From positions 1 through 64,000 of the forward strand of contig JBAKBP010001612.1 in the NCBI GenBank assembly GCA_037953745.1: 64,000 bases of DNA, in the 5' to 3' direction. The position numbers were made by a program, and so were the translations under genes. The DNA is from Lithodes maja (taxonomy: Eukaryota > Arthropoda > Malacostraca > Decapoda > Lithodidae). Below, piece after piece: positions 55,540-64,000 of this stretch. Below the pieces are notes generated by a model. That model was not told the DNA's origin, did no database searches, and worked only from the letters and a program-made list of their open reading frames with translations. The stretch's first letter is position 1. Every line of letters begins with the position of its first letter.

Positions 55540-55965
55540 CGGAAACTGAATACAATCGTCTAATTTGAGCCAGAATAAAGTGAAAATGCGTCCTCAAATT
55601 CTGAACGTGTTAAGGGGAGGCATGAGGTTTTTCTGGACCCGCTTTCCCCTCATGTTTAGCCTCATTAGTTTTGACATTTTAAGACGTTTGGCCCATTAGT
55701 TTGGGGATTTTACCACCTTTTGCGCCATTTCCTTGTCAAGTTTAAGACCTTTCGTGCCATTTAGGTGTAGATTTTTTCCTGACGAGCGATACCGAGCCTG
55801 TATTATTAAGAAGAATCGGCCTTCGGCCGCGAAATTTTGCTATCGAAAGGTTTACAAACTTATCTTGAAGTGGAGTGTTTTTTGTAAAGCTTGATGAAGG
55901 TCTAGCGAGGAAACTAAAAAATAAATGAATATATAAATAAATAGACCCCCAAAATAACCACTGTA
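55540..55965 (-). mobile_element. TTAA family D end joined to TTAA MITE family A
   Basis: Family D end (AATCGTCTAATTTGAGCCAG to CTGAACGTGTTAA) shares its TTAA (55610-55613) with the start of a family A copy (TTAAGGGGAGG). The A copy keeps CGGCCTTCGGCCG and decays near 55965. Confidence 0.65.
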
Positions 55966-56410
55966 CTCTGAAAAGCCTTTATCAATAAGTATCAATGTAC
56001 AATCGAGGTTAATAAGTGTTGTCAGATATTTCACAAAGTTTCGGACACTACTCTAATACTCAGCACTTTTCCCAGTAACTATAAAGATACCAATAACACT
56101 TGTTGAGCAAAAACCACTGGAATCTATGACAACACTTAATATCCCCGATCGTACAATCGCCTGCACCAATACCTGGCACACTACTCATGATAAAGTGTGA
56201 ACATTAAGGGAAAACAATGACCTCAAGAACAAGTTTCAAAATATAACGCCAGAGAGTCAGAATCGTTCAATATATTTCTTAAGACTTATCACTCGAGGTG
56301 AATGTACACTACCTTCAAAGCCGTTTGTTAGATTTTATAATGAGTTTGTGTCCCTCTCAGATGGTATCGATTCGTGAAAGGAAATATAAAAATCGGGTCC
56401 AATTAGTTTT
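55966..56410. other. No recognisable gene
   Basis: AT-rich DNA, no coding or repeat signature. Confidence 0.35.
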
Positions 56411-56725
56411 AGTTTTCAAATCACACACACACATACACTCACACACACACAAATAACCATATACATACACGTACACAGTGCACCTACACACAGACACACA
56501 CAACTCACTTACACACGAAGAAATACAACACAATCCACAGCTCACACATACACATATAAATCACAAACAAAGACACAACTCACAAATACACTCACAACTA
56601 TAGACACAAACACACACAACTCACATGCACACGAAGAAATACAACACAATCCACAGCTCACACATACACATATAAATCATACAACTCACAAACACACCCA
56701 CAACTAGACACAAACACACAGACGC
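56411..56725. repeat. CA-rich DNA with a duplication of about 114 bp
   Basis: ACACACACTCACACA runs; a segment ACACGAAGAAATACAACACA plus CCACAGCTCACACATACACA is present at about 56514 and again at about 56629. Confidence 0.75.
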
Positions 56726-56893
56726 CCATGATCGCCACCCCACGCCCCATCCAGCCTGTCGCCGGCGTCAATGATAGTCAAATAAAACACATAGACCATC
56801 TGATTGAAAGGGTTAAATTTAAAGGGCTCTTGGAATGAAAGGGTTTAAGATCAAACTGGAATCAGAGAGACCGAGAGAGTTTAAAGTGACGGG

Positions 56894-56894
<1 letters not shown>

Positions 56895-56929
<35 letters not shown>

Positions 56930-57050
56930 ATTCTCTCACACACACACACTCTTTCTCTCTCTCTCTCTCTCTGTTCAGTGTATTTCAATAGGGGACTTAC
57001 AGACATCTTGCAGAGGATTATATGAACTGCAGAGATAGTTACTAAGACAC

Positions 57051-57110
<60 letters not shown>
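56895..57110. repeat. (GA)n and (CT)n microsatellites
   Basis: GA at 56897-56925, CA/CT at 56936-56972, CT at 57055-57110. Confidence 0.95.
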
Positions 57111-57114
<4 letters not shown>

Positions 57115-57597
57115 ATTGCCTGTCTTCCGTCCCCCCTTTATCTCTCATCACTCAATTTCCTCCTCTCTCAATGTCAAACAATCCACCACGCTGCATAATT
57201 GTCTCTATGTAGGGATTCAATCAGATACAGAGATGTTGGTGCCAGACTTACAAACCTCCCCAAGGTAAATGTAACAAACACCCAAAATGGTCTCCTGGCT
57301 TCCATCCCTGAGACCACCAGCCAATAACAGACATTCCGCCCATACCGCCGCGTAACCTACACTACAGTATATCTCAGGTGAGGGGAAATGAAGACTCCGG
57401 AAAAAGGTAATACACCTTTGTTGGTAGTGTTCATTTCACAGCTCTCGACAGGGTATCTTAACTATAGGGTATATTATATAATAGATAGAGGTTGATAGTA
57501 AATAGATGCATGCATAGATAGATATACAGGTAGATAGATATATAAATAGATGGACAAGTAATTATATAGACAATGAGAGAGAATCGTGGGAATGAGA
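57111..57597. other. No recognisable gene
   Basis: Includes GATA/ATAG-rich sequence at about 57480-57560; otherwise nothing recognised. Confidence 0.4.
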
Positions 57598-57814
57598 TTT
57601 TTTTTTTTTTTTTTTTCTATATTCCAACTTACTTCCTCTCGGGCATAGGCTGAGAGCCTTAACATTCACCGCTTTACAATGAACAGTGAAGCCCGTGAGG
57701 TCTTGTTCCAGTCTAGGGAGTGAGACATGTGAAGCACGTAGAGTACAACGAGCACCTGCCATCTTGCCTTCACATGAGGCACGGTGCTCACTCATGGCCC
57801 CGAAACGACCCCAT

Positions 57815-57818
<4 letters not shown>

Positions 57819-57859
<41 letters not shown>

Positions 57860-59341
57860 GTGACAGTTACAAAGTGGTGTACAATCTATCTTATTCTAGT
57901 TACATTGTAGTTTATCTTATTGTACCAGTACCTCCCTACAATCAACCTAGTTGTTCCCCAATTCGTCCCTCCGCCACGACCATTTCAAAGTCCAAGTCTC
58001 TCACTCTTGTCCTCTGTAGCGGGGAGGACCTTGTACCCCTGAGACATAGGAGTGCAGACCTGAGAAGAGAGAAAGAGAGCCGGCATCTCATCCAAGTTAT
58101 GACTTGGCTTCTATGCTGGCGCTTTTTCTCCGATATTTGTTCAGCTAATCTGGCATAGAAGACACTTGCAGAAGGTCCCATACCTCCCGACGATGAGAAG
58201 ACCAGAGGAGTAAAGCTTCCTTGATCCCTGTTCAAAATTCTTTCTTCATAAGCGCGTTTTTTCTCACTTTCGTTTCTCAAGTATGCCGCCTTGTGTCCTC
58301 GCTCACGATATGTTTGTGCTCTTGGGTTGAAGATTCTGATGTCGAAAAAAGCCCGTTGTCCCCTCGTCCAAAAACCTCGAGCACTTACGTCCACTCTTGC
58401 TTCATTTGAAGTATTTGCAGTATTGTGGGCCAAGCGCTGTCCGTCCATAGGCAGAAGTTCCGGTTCGATTCTGACATCATGGCACACCTCGTCCAGCATT
58501 TGTGCAGTGATGTCTCGTACTTCATCATGCCGGATACAGATGAATCCTCCTTTCTTACAAGTCATACAGTGGTCTGAGTTGTTTATTTCACCACATGCAC
58601 ATTTCAGCGGCAGGTTCGAAACTGGCCACCCATACCTCAAGGCTACGGCATCATTGAATTCTTGTTTATTTAAGCTGAAGCCTTTCTCCTTTATTGGTAA
58701 TGATGTGAGCCAATTTGAAGCCCCCGTGTCTTGTGCCATCTCAACTCTCATTTTCAGTTCTTCCCTACATCTGGTCTTAATTTGTTCTAGGCTATGTTTC
58801 TGTCTCTCTTCTCTGCTCTTTGTAATTTCCTGTCTTGCATTTCGTTGTTCCTCTTCGTCCACCTCATCATTTTCATTTTGCTCACGTATTTTTTCTGTCA
58901 GAGACGTAGTAAGTTTAAGGGAATTTTGGTTCTCATGTAGTGCCGCCTCCACTGGGTTTATGATCCCCATACCTCCGAACCTTGGCGGAAGAGCTAATAG
59001 ATCTCTTAGCTCTTGCGTGACGCCTTCCATCTCTGTTAGGGCCGGTATGAATGTGCCTCTGATTGCTTCTTCAAGCGGTTGGAGCATCTGTCTAATGCCA
59101 GGCACTGTTCTCATAAGAAAGGTCCATCTGTGCTTAACACCATATGTGAAGGCAGTATATGCAGCATGTGGTTCAGATTTCGCAATGTCTGCCAGGGTTT
59201 TCACTTCCTTTACCCACTCTGCTACCTTTTTTCGCACATAGTCTCTCTTGCATTCTTCTGTGCCTATTACTGCTCCCAAATGGCGTTGACCCTCCTTTGT
59301 AATCTTCACTCCTGTCCCATCAAAAGTCTGCACCGCTTCTT
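57819..59341 (-). mobile_element. 5'-truncated RLE-type LINE inserted in the SINE
   Basis: CATCTCT is present at 57812-57818 and 59342-59348 and only once in the other SINE copy, giving a 7-bp target duplication. The poly(A) tail on the minus strand is the T-run 57856-57819. The 5' end is truncated downstream of the RT core. Confidence 0.8.
57942..59333 (-). CDS. C-terminal part of a LINE protein with restriction-like endonuclease signature
   Basis: 463 codons without stop. The nominal start is a GTG; the frame actually continues to the truncation point, so the start is lost. Residues 1-130 resemble the region after the RT core (RHLGAVIG, PHAAYTAF, LPPRFGGMGIINP). Residues 150-200 are a charged coiled coil. 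Then CACGEINNSDHCMTC (245-259, a CCHC knuckle), RHDE (268-271), ARVDV (312-316, Asp 315), FFDIRIFNP (329-337, Asp 331) and FTPLVFSSSGGMG (374-386). Knuckle, RH(D/N), then two acidic positions are co-linear with the R2-type restriction-like endonuclease. That assignment is inference. No frameshift is visible, so the piece is young. Confidence 0.65.
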   Translation of the reverse strand: MQTFDGTGVKITKEGQRHLGAVIGTEECKRDYVRKKVAEWVKEVKTLADIAKSEPHAAYTAFTYGVKHRWTFLMRTVPGIRQMLQPLEEAIRGTFIPALTEMEGVTQELRDLLALPPRFGGMGIINPVEAALHENQNSLKLTTSLTEKIREQNENDEVDEEEQRNARQEITKSREERQKHSLEQIKTRCREELKMRVEMAQDTGASNWLTSLPIKEKGFSLNKQEFNDAVALRYGWPVSNLPLKCACGEINNSDHCMTCKKGGFICIRHDEVRDITAQMLDEVCHDVRIEPELLPMDGQRLAHNTANTSNEARVDVSARGFWTRGQRAFFDIRIFNPRAQTYRERGHKAAYLRNESEKKRAYEERILNRDQGSFTPLVFSSSGGMGPSASVFYARLAEQISEKKRQHRSQVITWMRCRLSFSLLRSALLCLRGTRSSPLQRTRVRDLDFEMVVAEGRIGEQLG

Positions 59342-59511
59342 CATCTCTGAAGCCACCTCGTTCCCGTGCTTCACTGTCTCACCCCCTACACTCGGACTCT
59401 CACACTTACACACACACAACGCGACCTGTTGAGCAGATAACTCACCAGGCATTGCACCCCTATAGCATATTTTGAATATGGGAATATTCATACAGTGCTA
59501 TTTAATCAGGG

Positions 59512-59711
59512 NNNNNNNNNNNNNNNNNNNNNNNNNNNNNNNNNNNNNNNNNNNNNNNNNNNNNNNNNNNNNNNNNNNNNNNNNNNNNNNNNNNNNNNNN
59601 NNNNNNNNNNNNNNNNNNNNNNNNNNNNNNNNNNNNNNNNNNNNNNNNNNNNNNNNNNNNNNNNNNNNNNNNNNNNNNNNNNNNNNNNNNNNNNNNNNNN
59701 NNNNNNNNNNN
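59512..59711. other. Assembly gap, 200 N
   Basis: Exactly 200 N, a placeholder length rather than a measured one. The left edge is inside SINE copy 2; the right edge is CT-rich. Confidence 0.99.
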
Positions 59712-59772
59712 CTCCTCTCTCTCCTCTCTCCACTCAGGCCCAATCCCCACTTTTTCCTTTTGTGTGTGTGTG

Positions 59773-60053
59773 TACTCACCGAATTGTAGTATACAGGATT
59801 TGAGCCTAAGCTCGTGTTGTCCTGTCTCTCTCTCTACATTTATCCAATTTTGCTTTAAAAGTTTGGATATTTCTTGCTCCCACCACCTCCCCATCCAACT
59901 TATTCCAACAATCAATGCTTCTATACGGGAAGCTGAACTTCTTACATCAGACTTCCATACAACTTTTCTCAACTTACATTCATGACCCCTGGTTCTTCCC
60001 TCATCCCTCGCCACAAAATCTCCCTTATCGATCTTCTCAAACCCTTCACACAC
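59773..60053 (-). pseudogene. LINE C-terminus, part 2
   Basis: On the minus strand GFEKIDKGDFVARDEGRTRG, HECKLRKVVWKSDVR and SWMGRWWEQEISK form the last part of a LINE protein (pattern: F.kidk.df...rDEgRTRGH..KLrk). It belongs with 61124-61480; the DNA between is an insertion. Confidence 0.65.
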
Positions 60054-61123
60054 TTAACCCGGAGCTGCGGGGAGACTCTTAAGAGTTCCCCCGGCGGACT
60101 GCGGGAAGACTCTTGAGAGTAAGTAAAATAAAAAATCAACTTTTGACATTAACCCGTCCAGCCCCAGCGACGCGTCTGACGCGTCGGCGATGTATGTAAC
60201 GCACAGCCCCAGAGACGCGCCTGACGCGTCACCCTAATTGCGCCGACCGTAACCTCAGGTGTAGCCACTCAAGAGGGCTCAGATTTGTATGGGAACTGTA
60301 TACGTATCCCACGCAACCGTGCCGATGGTTGAAAACTCTCAAAGTCCACGTGCGTGCGCGCGAGCGCGCAATAACCTGGTTTTTTGGGATAATTGCCTTC
60401 AATTTTTTACTCTTGTAAAATCCGTTTTCGGGGGCTCTGTTGGACCATTTTTTAAGCTTTTTGAGCGGTTTTTCGTGGTTTTTCCTTCATTCCTAACCCA
60501 TTCGCTATTGTTTCTGGAATAAAACCATTTTTTGAAAACCGGCCGGGTTCTGGTGCGCAAACATTACAAAACTAGCCGGGGCTCCACGGGTTAAAAAAAA
60601 AAAAAAAAAAAAATATATTTTTTTATTTTTTTTTGGCCCCTGGGCCATGCAAAATCTCAGTCCTCTACCTCCCCTCCTTCCCCACTTTCCTCCTCTCCTT
60701 CAGTTATCACCTATTTTCCCTATTATTCCCTTATTCTGAGGTATATTTTCGTGCTAACATTAGCGAGTTGCAAGCAGGGTGTTGTCATCACTGATGGCAA
60801 GCGAGTGCAAGAGAGAGAGAGAGAGAGTATCGATCGACTGTGTCTCAGTGGCCTTGGGGGAAATTGGCGGGAAAGCAGTTTGCCTCACCCATACATTATA
60901 CAACTCGCGGGCTATATCTCCGATTTTGACCATCCAAACGCTGTTTTCACTCGTTTTATTGTTGTTTCAGGTTAATACCTTTATAATCAACCCATAATAG
61001 GCGCATATGGATAATTATTAATGCTATTAATGGTACAATGAATATTTTAGTGACTGAAACACCTCAAATACGTCAGCACAGGGGGACGTTTTCAATTACC
61101 CCCATGCGCACTTGTTAGGTTAA
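60054..61123. mobile_element. TTAA-flanked element inserted in the LINE relic
   Basis: TTAA at 60054-60057 and 61120-61123. Outside them the LINE sequence continues (FNL... on the right, ...CVKGLRR/CEGFEK on the left, with a 1-bp frame difference). The left terminus TTAACCCGG...CTGCGGGGAGAC resembles the right terminus of the element at 5358-6352. The 1,062-bp interior has no supported ORF and carries a second TTAA element and a GA microsatellite. Confidence 0.65.
60149..60594. mobile_element. Inner TTAA element with long inverted termini
   Basis: TTAACCCGTCCAGCCCCAGC at the left and the inverse of TTAACCCGTGGAGCCCCGGC at the right: 17 of 20 positions alike. TTAA at 60149-60152 and 60591-60594. 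The interior repeats GACGCGTCTGACGCGTC and GACGCGCCTGACGCGTC. The 77-codon frame at 60289 is not supported as a gene. Confidence 0.75.
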
Positions 61124-61480
61124 ACATCATGATCATGTCACCTCTCTTTCTCTCCTCTCCCTCAGCGTTGGCAGCTTTAGCCTCTCCAATCTCTCCTCAT
61201 ATGGCAGGTCTCTAAGGCTAGCTATCATCTTAGTGGCAACTCTCTGAACTCTTTCCATTTTTTTTATTATGTTTTATAAGGTGTGGAGACCACACCACTG
61301 CTGCATACTCCAGTCTTGGTCGTATTATTGTCCCTATTATTTTTGCTAACATCTCTTCATCTAAATAATTCAGAGCTATTCTCATGTTGAATATTCATCT
61401 AAATAATTCAGAGCTATTCTCATGTTATTCAACACTGCATTAGGTTTCACCAGTTATTTTATTTATATGCTGTTCAGGTG
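61124..61480 (-). pseudogene. LINE C-terminus, part 1
   Basis: On the minus strand NNMRIALNYLDEEMLAKIIG, TIIRPRLEYAAVVWSPH and, after a frame change, ERVQRVATKMIASLRDLPYE, then LPTLRERRERGDMIMMF. This is the region behind the RT palm (LEYaavVWsPh, ATKmi..LrdL.YEERL..L.LPTL..RR.RGD). A 38-bp tandem duplication at about 61358-61433 and a frameshift show decay. Confidence 0.7.
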
Positions 61481-61504
61481 ACAAGCTGTCTGACAAGCTG
61501 TGTG

Positions 61505-61540
61505 TGTGGAGAGAGGGGGGGTGGGGGGGGGGGGGTAACT
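61505..61540. repeat. G-run
   Basis: GAGAGGGGGGGTGGGGGGGG and a further G-run; low complexity. Confidence 0.9.
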
Positions 61541-61744
61541 CACGACAGCCCAAATAGGGACAACACATCAGAAAACAATGAACACACAAAAAAAAAACAT
61601 AAATTCACACACATCCTCATAGCTCGTGTAAATTGCAGATGGAAAGCAGTGGAGGACCTGCGGCACATGAACCATTTACGAGAGTTTCTACTGCCTGGCG
61701 GACCGTTCGTACCGGAGGTGTTCAACGACAAAAAAAAAGGTAGC

Positions 61745-61815
61745 TTATTTGATGGTTTTAAGACCTTCGTGTCATTTAGGTGTCTATTTTTAAAAAGACG
61801 TCACCGGTACTGAAA
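61745..61815 (-). mobile_element. TTAA MITE family A interior fragment
   Basis: GGTTTTAAGACCTTCGTGTC and ATTTAGGTGTCTATTTTT match family A; about 70 bp only. Confidence 0.5.
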
Positions 61816-61829
61816 GGGGTACCCGTCAA

Positions 61830-62135
61830 ATGGGGTAACTTCGGACATTTTTCGAGTTTTTTTTTTTTTTTTTTAACAATTTCTCCTGAGTGTAAACACA
61901 TTATAGAGATTTAACTAGGTCAAGTGATGTATGGTGATAGTGCGCCGTAATCCAGGAAGCCTCCTAAAATTATCCCCCATAATAAGAGAGCTATCCTTAT
62001 CCTAAATGATGTCCGAAGTTTCCTTGAAAAGTTGAAAACTTCGGACATGTATGGATAACTTCGGACATACAGTGATTTCTTATGGAAAATGATTGCCAAG
62101 AAAGCTGGGATAACTCCGGACAAACGGAGGAGAAC
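61830..62135. repeat. Cluster of AACTTCGGACAT motifs
   Basis: ACTTCGGAC or its reverse complement occurs at about 61838, 62010, 62038, 62053 and, with changes, 62112 and 62131. Spacing is irregular (15 to about 170 bp). It does not match any other repeat in the window. Confidence 0.5.
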
Positions 62136-63100
62136 TTCGGACGTACGTTCGTGGCCTTATTTCATTCATTTTTCGGCTCCTACTATTTTATATGAATATT
62201 TTATTATTGCTGCTTATTCCTGTCCGATGTTTTAGTGGAAAATGCACAGTCAATACTTTTAGGCCTGTATAATCAGTATAGGAGGGGGTTATATACGATG
62301 GTTTACGTATGTTCTGTTTGGATCTGTTCTCGTTAGGCATTGAGCTCACTCTTAGAAAATATTGAGCAGGAAAAATAACCAATGCTGTCTAATCAATAAC
62401 TCGAAAATTAACTAGGCCTAGTGAAAATATATACAGTAGGTATGTATAATATATCACTGGATATACACTTTTATGAATTTGAGCATTTTTATAGGTATAA
62501 CGTATTTGTTGGCGTTTCTTTCGGCAGATAAATTTTTTTTTGGACAAGATATAATTATGCCTCTCCTAATTTATATACATTATATATCCAGAATTAACCG
62601 AAATACATAAATCGGTTAGCATATTATCATACTGTATTTTTATGGGTTTTTGGACTCCGAGAATGATTATTTGATCTTTTACCACCATTTTAATGATGGA
62701 CAAGTATTATGAATGATTTCATAGGGCAAATAATAACAAACGATTGTTTTGTTCCATGTCTGAAGTTAGCATGTTTTTTTTAAAAACACAATCGGTTAAA
62801 TGATAGTGTTCTAGCTAGAGCGTTATACAAGTGTAACAAATTTCCTTTGGTGGATGTTGTTTCTGGTAATGTTACTACAAAATGATATCAGTCACAACAT
62901 CATTCATACAAACAAATTTCTTCAGGGTGATAGAAGTTTGGCAGGGTAGTGAAAAATGTACATATTTTCGTCATATATATATAATATTTTTGTAGTGTAC
63001 ATAGGCTATACAGTACTGTACTCATGTCAGTTCCCTAGGACTTTTACATGCTCTTCCTTTGCCATTTCTCTAAACGGACCCCACAAAAAATAAAAAATAA
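62136..63100. other. AT-rich DNA without recognised genes
   Basis: Nothing recognisable apart from short AT runs at about 62980. Confidence 0.35.
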
Positions 63101-63104
63101 AAAG

Positions 63105-63467
63105 CTATCTATCTATCTATCTATTGCCCGACGCCGTGATCCCCGAAGGGGTGGCCACGAACGAACCGCCCCCATGCACCTCTGTCCCCAGTCAGTCGAC
63201 GCCCCTCCTCCCAACCAGCACCGCCTTCGTTCATGTAGTTCCTCACTCCATCCTTCCACCTCATATTCGGTCTACCTCTCCCCCTCTGTCCCTCCACCTC
63301 GCTCTCGTACACCCTCTTAGTCATTCTCTCGCTTTCCATACGTTCCATATGGCCGAACCATCTCAAGTTGTTCCTTTTCACACTTTCCAGCACATCTACC
63401 TCCACACCACACCTCCTTCTTACTTCCTCATTAGTCTGTCTATCCCTCCATGTAACTCCGCACGCAC
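63105..63467 (-). pseudogene. RTE-like LINE 3' end with (TCTA)n tail, copy 2
   Basis: Same family as 44729-45170. On the minus strand VDVLESVKRNNLRWFGHMER, then MTKRVYESEVEGQRGRGRPN, MRWKDGVRNYMNEGG and DRGAWGRFVRG. The RGRP..RW and DR.AW motifs close RTE-type proteins. It is cut at 63467 by another element. The tail is (CTAT)n at 63105-63126. Confidence 0.75.
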
Positions 63468-64000
63468 GGCGGTGGGCGGGTGCCCAACCCCGAAAAGGGT
63501 TGAAATAGGGGAGCTATCCCCCCGCCAAAGGCGGCTTTCTAGGGCCTTTCCTAGCTGATGCTGAGAGGATTGGGTTCTAGTCATGTGGTGATGGGCTGGT
63601 CTATCAGAGTGAGAACTGAGCAATCTCTGCCATACCCATAGCTTACTCTGACTGTTCCTTTTACTTATATATTTTCTAGATCTCAAGTGACGGCGTCTCT
63701 AACGTGGATTGACCTCCCAATCTACCAAGATTGGAAGCCAAAGCGTCACATTTTTCCCTTGCCCCTCAACTTTCTCTTCATAATTGCTGAGGGACACAGG
63801 GCCCTGGGTGGGGCTTTGGTTTCCCGGGCATTTCCGCACCCTCCTCAGCTCCCCGCCATGGAGTGGCTTCGGTCACCCAGGCTTTATTGTGGTCGACGGG
63901 GAGGGTTCTGTGGGGCCGCTCGGTTATGGCCTTGGCCTTGCTCAGGGCCTTGGGGCTGTTCGGCCAGGCAGCTTGGGGAACAACAACAACAACAACGACT
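63468..64000 (+). mobile_element. Short non-autonomous element sharing the 3' tail of the 36.5-38.2 kb LINE
   Basis: It starts inside the RTE relic with GGCGGTGGGCGGGTGCCCAA and runs to the window end. Its last ~76 bp (from about 63924) match 38141-38212 of the LINE, including GGGGCTGTTCGGCCAGGCAG and the (AAC)n tail. The first ~450 bp are unlike that LINE copy, which lacks its 5' part. It is either a SINE with a LINE-derived tail or an internally deleted LINE. No ORF. Confidence 0.65.

Larger units (their letters stand above)
57598..59511 (-). mobile_element. Long SINE copy 2, split by a LINE and cut by the assembly gap
   Basis: 57598-57818 and 59349-59511 together match 5570-5970 of the first SINE copy. 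The intervening 57819-59341 is a LINE insertion. The tRNA-like head of this copy would fall in the N gap. Confidence 0.8.

Noticed and set aside
58291..59432. Plus-strand ORFs of 316 and 117 codons
   Set aside because: They are antisense shadows of the LINE C-terminal ORF at 57942-59333.
60289..60522. 77-codon hydrophobic ORF
   Set aside because: Lies within the non-coding inner TTAA element; no domain and no support as a gene.

Overview
This window is eukaryotic, gene-poor, repeat-dominated DNA. The mix of retroelement families, the very high microsatellite load (CT/GA, AT, CA, AAT runs) and AT runs interrupted by CAGTA suggest an arthropod, most likely a decapod crustacean; that assignment is inference. 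I found no host protein-coding gene, rRNA or functional tRNA gene. Every long open frame is either a transposable element or an artefact of a tandem repeat.

Layout. 0-6.5 kb: AT-rich DNA, a near-complete LINE with an intact 1,049-residue ORF (minus strand), then a TTAA-type MITE split by another TTAA element that carries a long tRNA-derived SINE. 6.5-9 kb: microsatellites, a foldback element and two MITE copies. 9-11.3 kb: a 47-bp satellite. 11.9-20.5 kb: small MITEs, LINE relics, a 67-bp minisatellite and microsatellites. 20.5-23.85 kb: a 34-bp satellite of about 97 units. 25-31 kb: a decayed CR1/L2-like LINE, several TTAA MITEs (one holding a Helitron) and a TA-flanked MITE. 32.2-34.2 kb: a second, unrelated 67-bp minisatellite. 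35.5-38.3 kb: TTAA elements and a 5'-truncated LINE with a 13-bp target-site duplication next to a tRNA-like SINE head. 38.7-41 kb: ACC/CAT-rich minisatellites. 44.7-55.2 kb: an RTE-like LINE relic split by a 9.5-kb LTR retrotransposon (45171-54670). 57.6-59.5 kb: a SINE split by a LINE whose C-terminus resembles an R2-type restriction-like endonuclease, ending at a 200-N assembly gap. 59.8-61.5 kb: a LINE relic split by nested TTAA elements. 63.1-64 kb: an RTE-like 3' end holding a short element that shares its 3' tail with the 36.5-38.2 kb LINE.

Most notable item: the LTR retrotransposon. It has near-identical 1,847-bp LTRs, a CATG duplication and a pol in which integrase precedes reverse transcriptase and RNase H. 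That is the unusual gene order known for Gmr1-like Ty3/gypsy elements.

The elements are nested in a readable order. In at least six places the uninterrupted host repeat can be inferred from the flanks or from another copy, which gives relative ages: RTE relic older than LTR element; SINE older than RLE LINE; LINE relic older than TTAA element; MITE older than Helitron; MITE older than TTAA element. Many of the small elements share a TTAA target, as piggyBac-type transposons do, but no transposase gene is present here, so they are presumably mobilised in trans.
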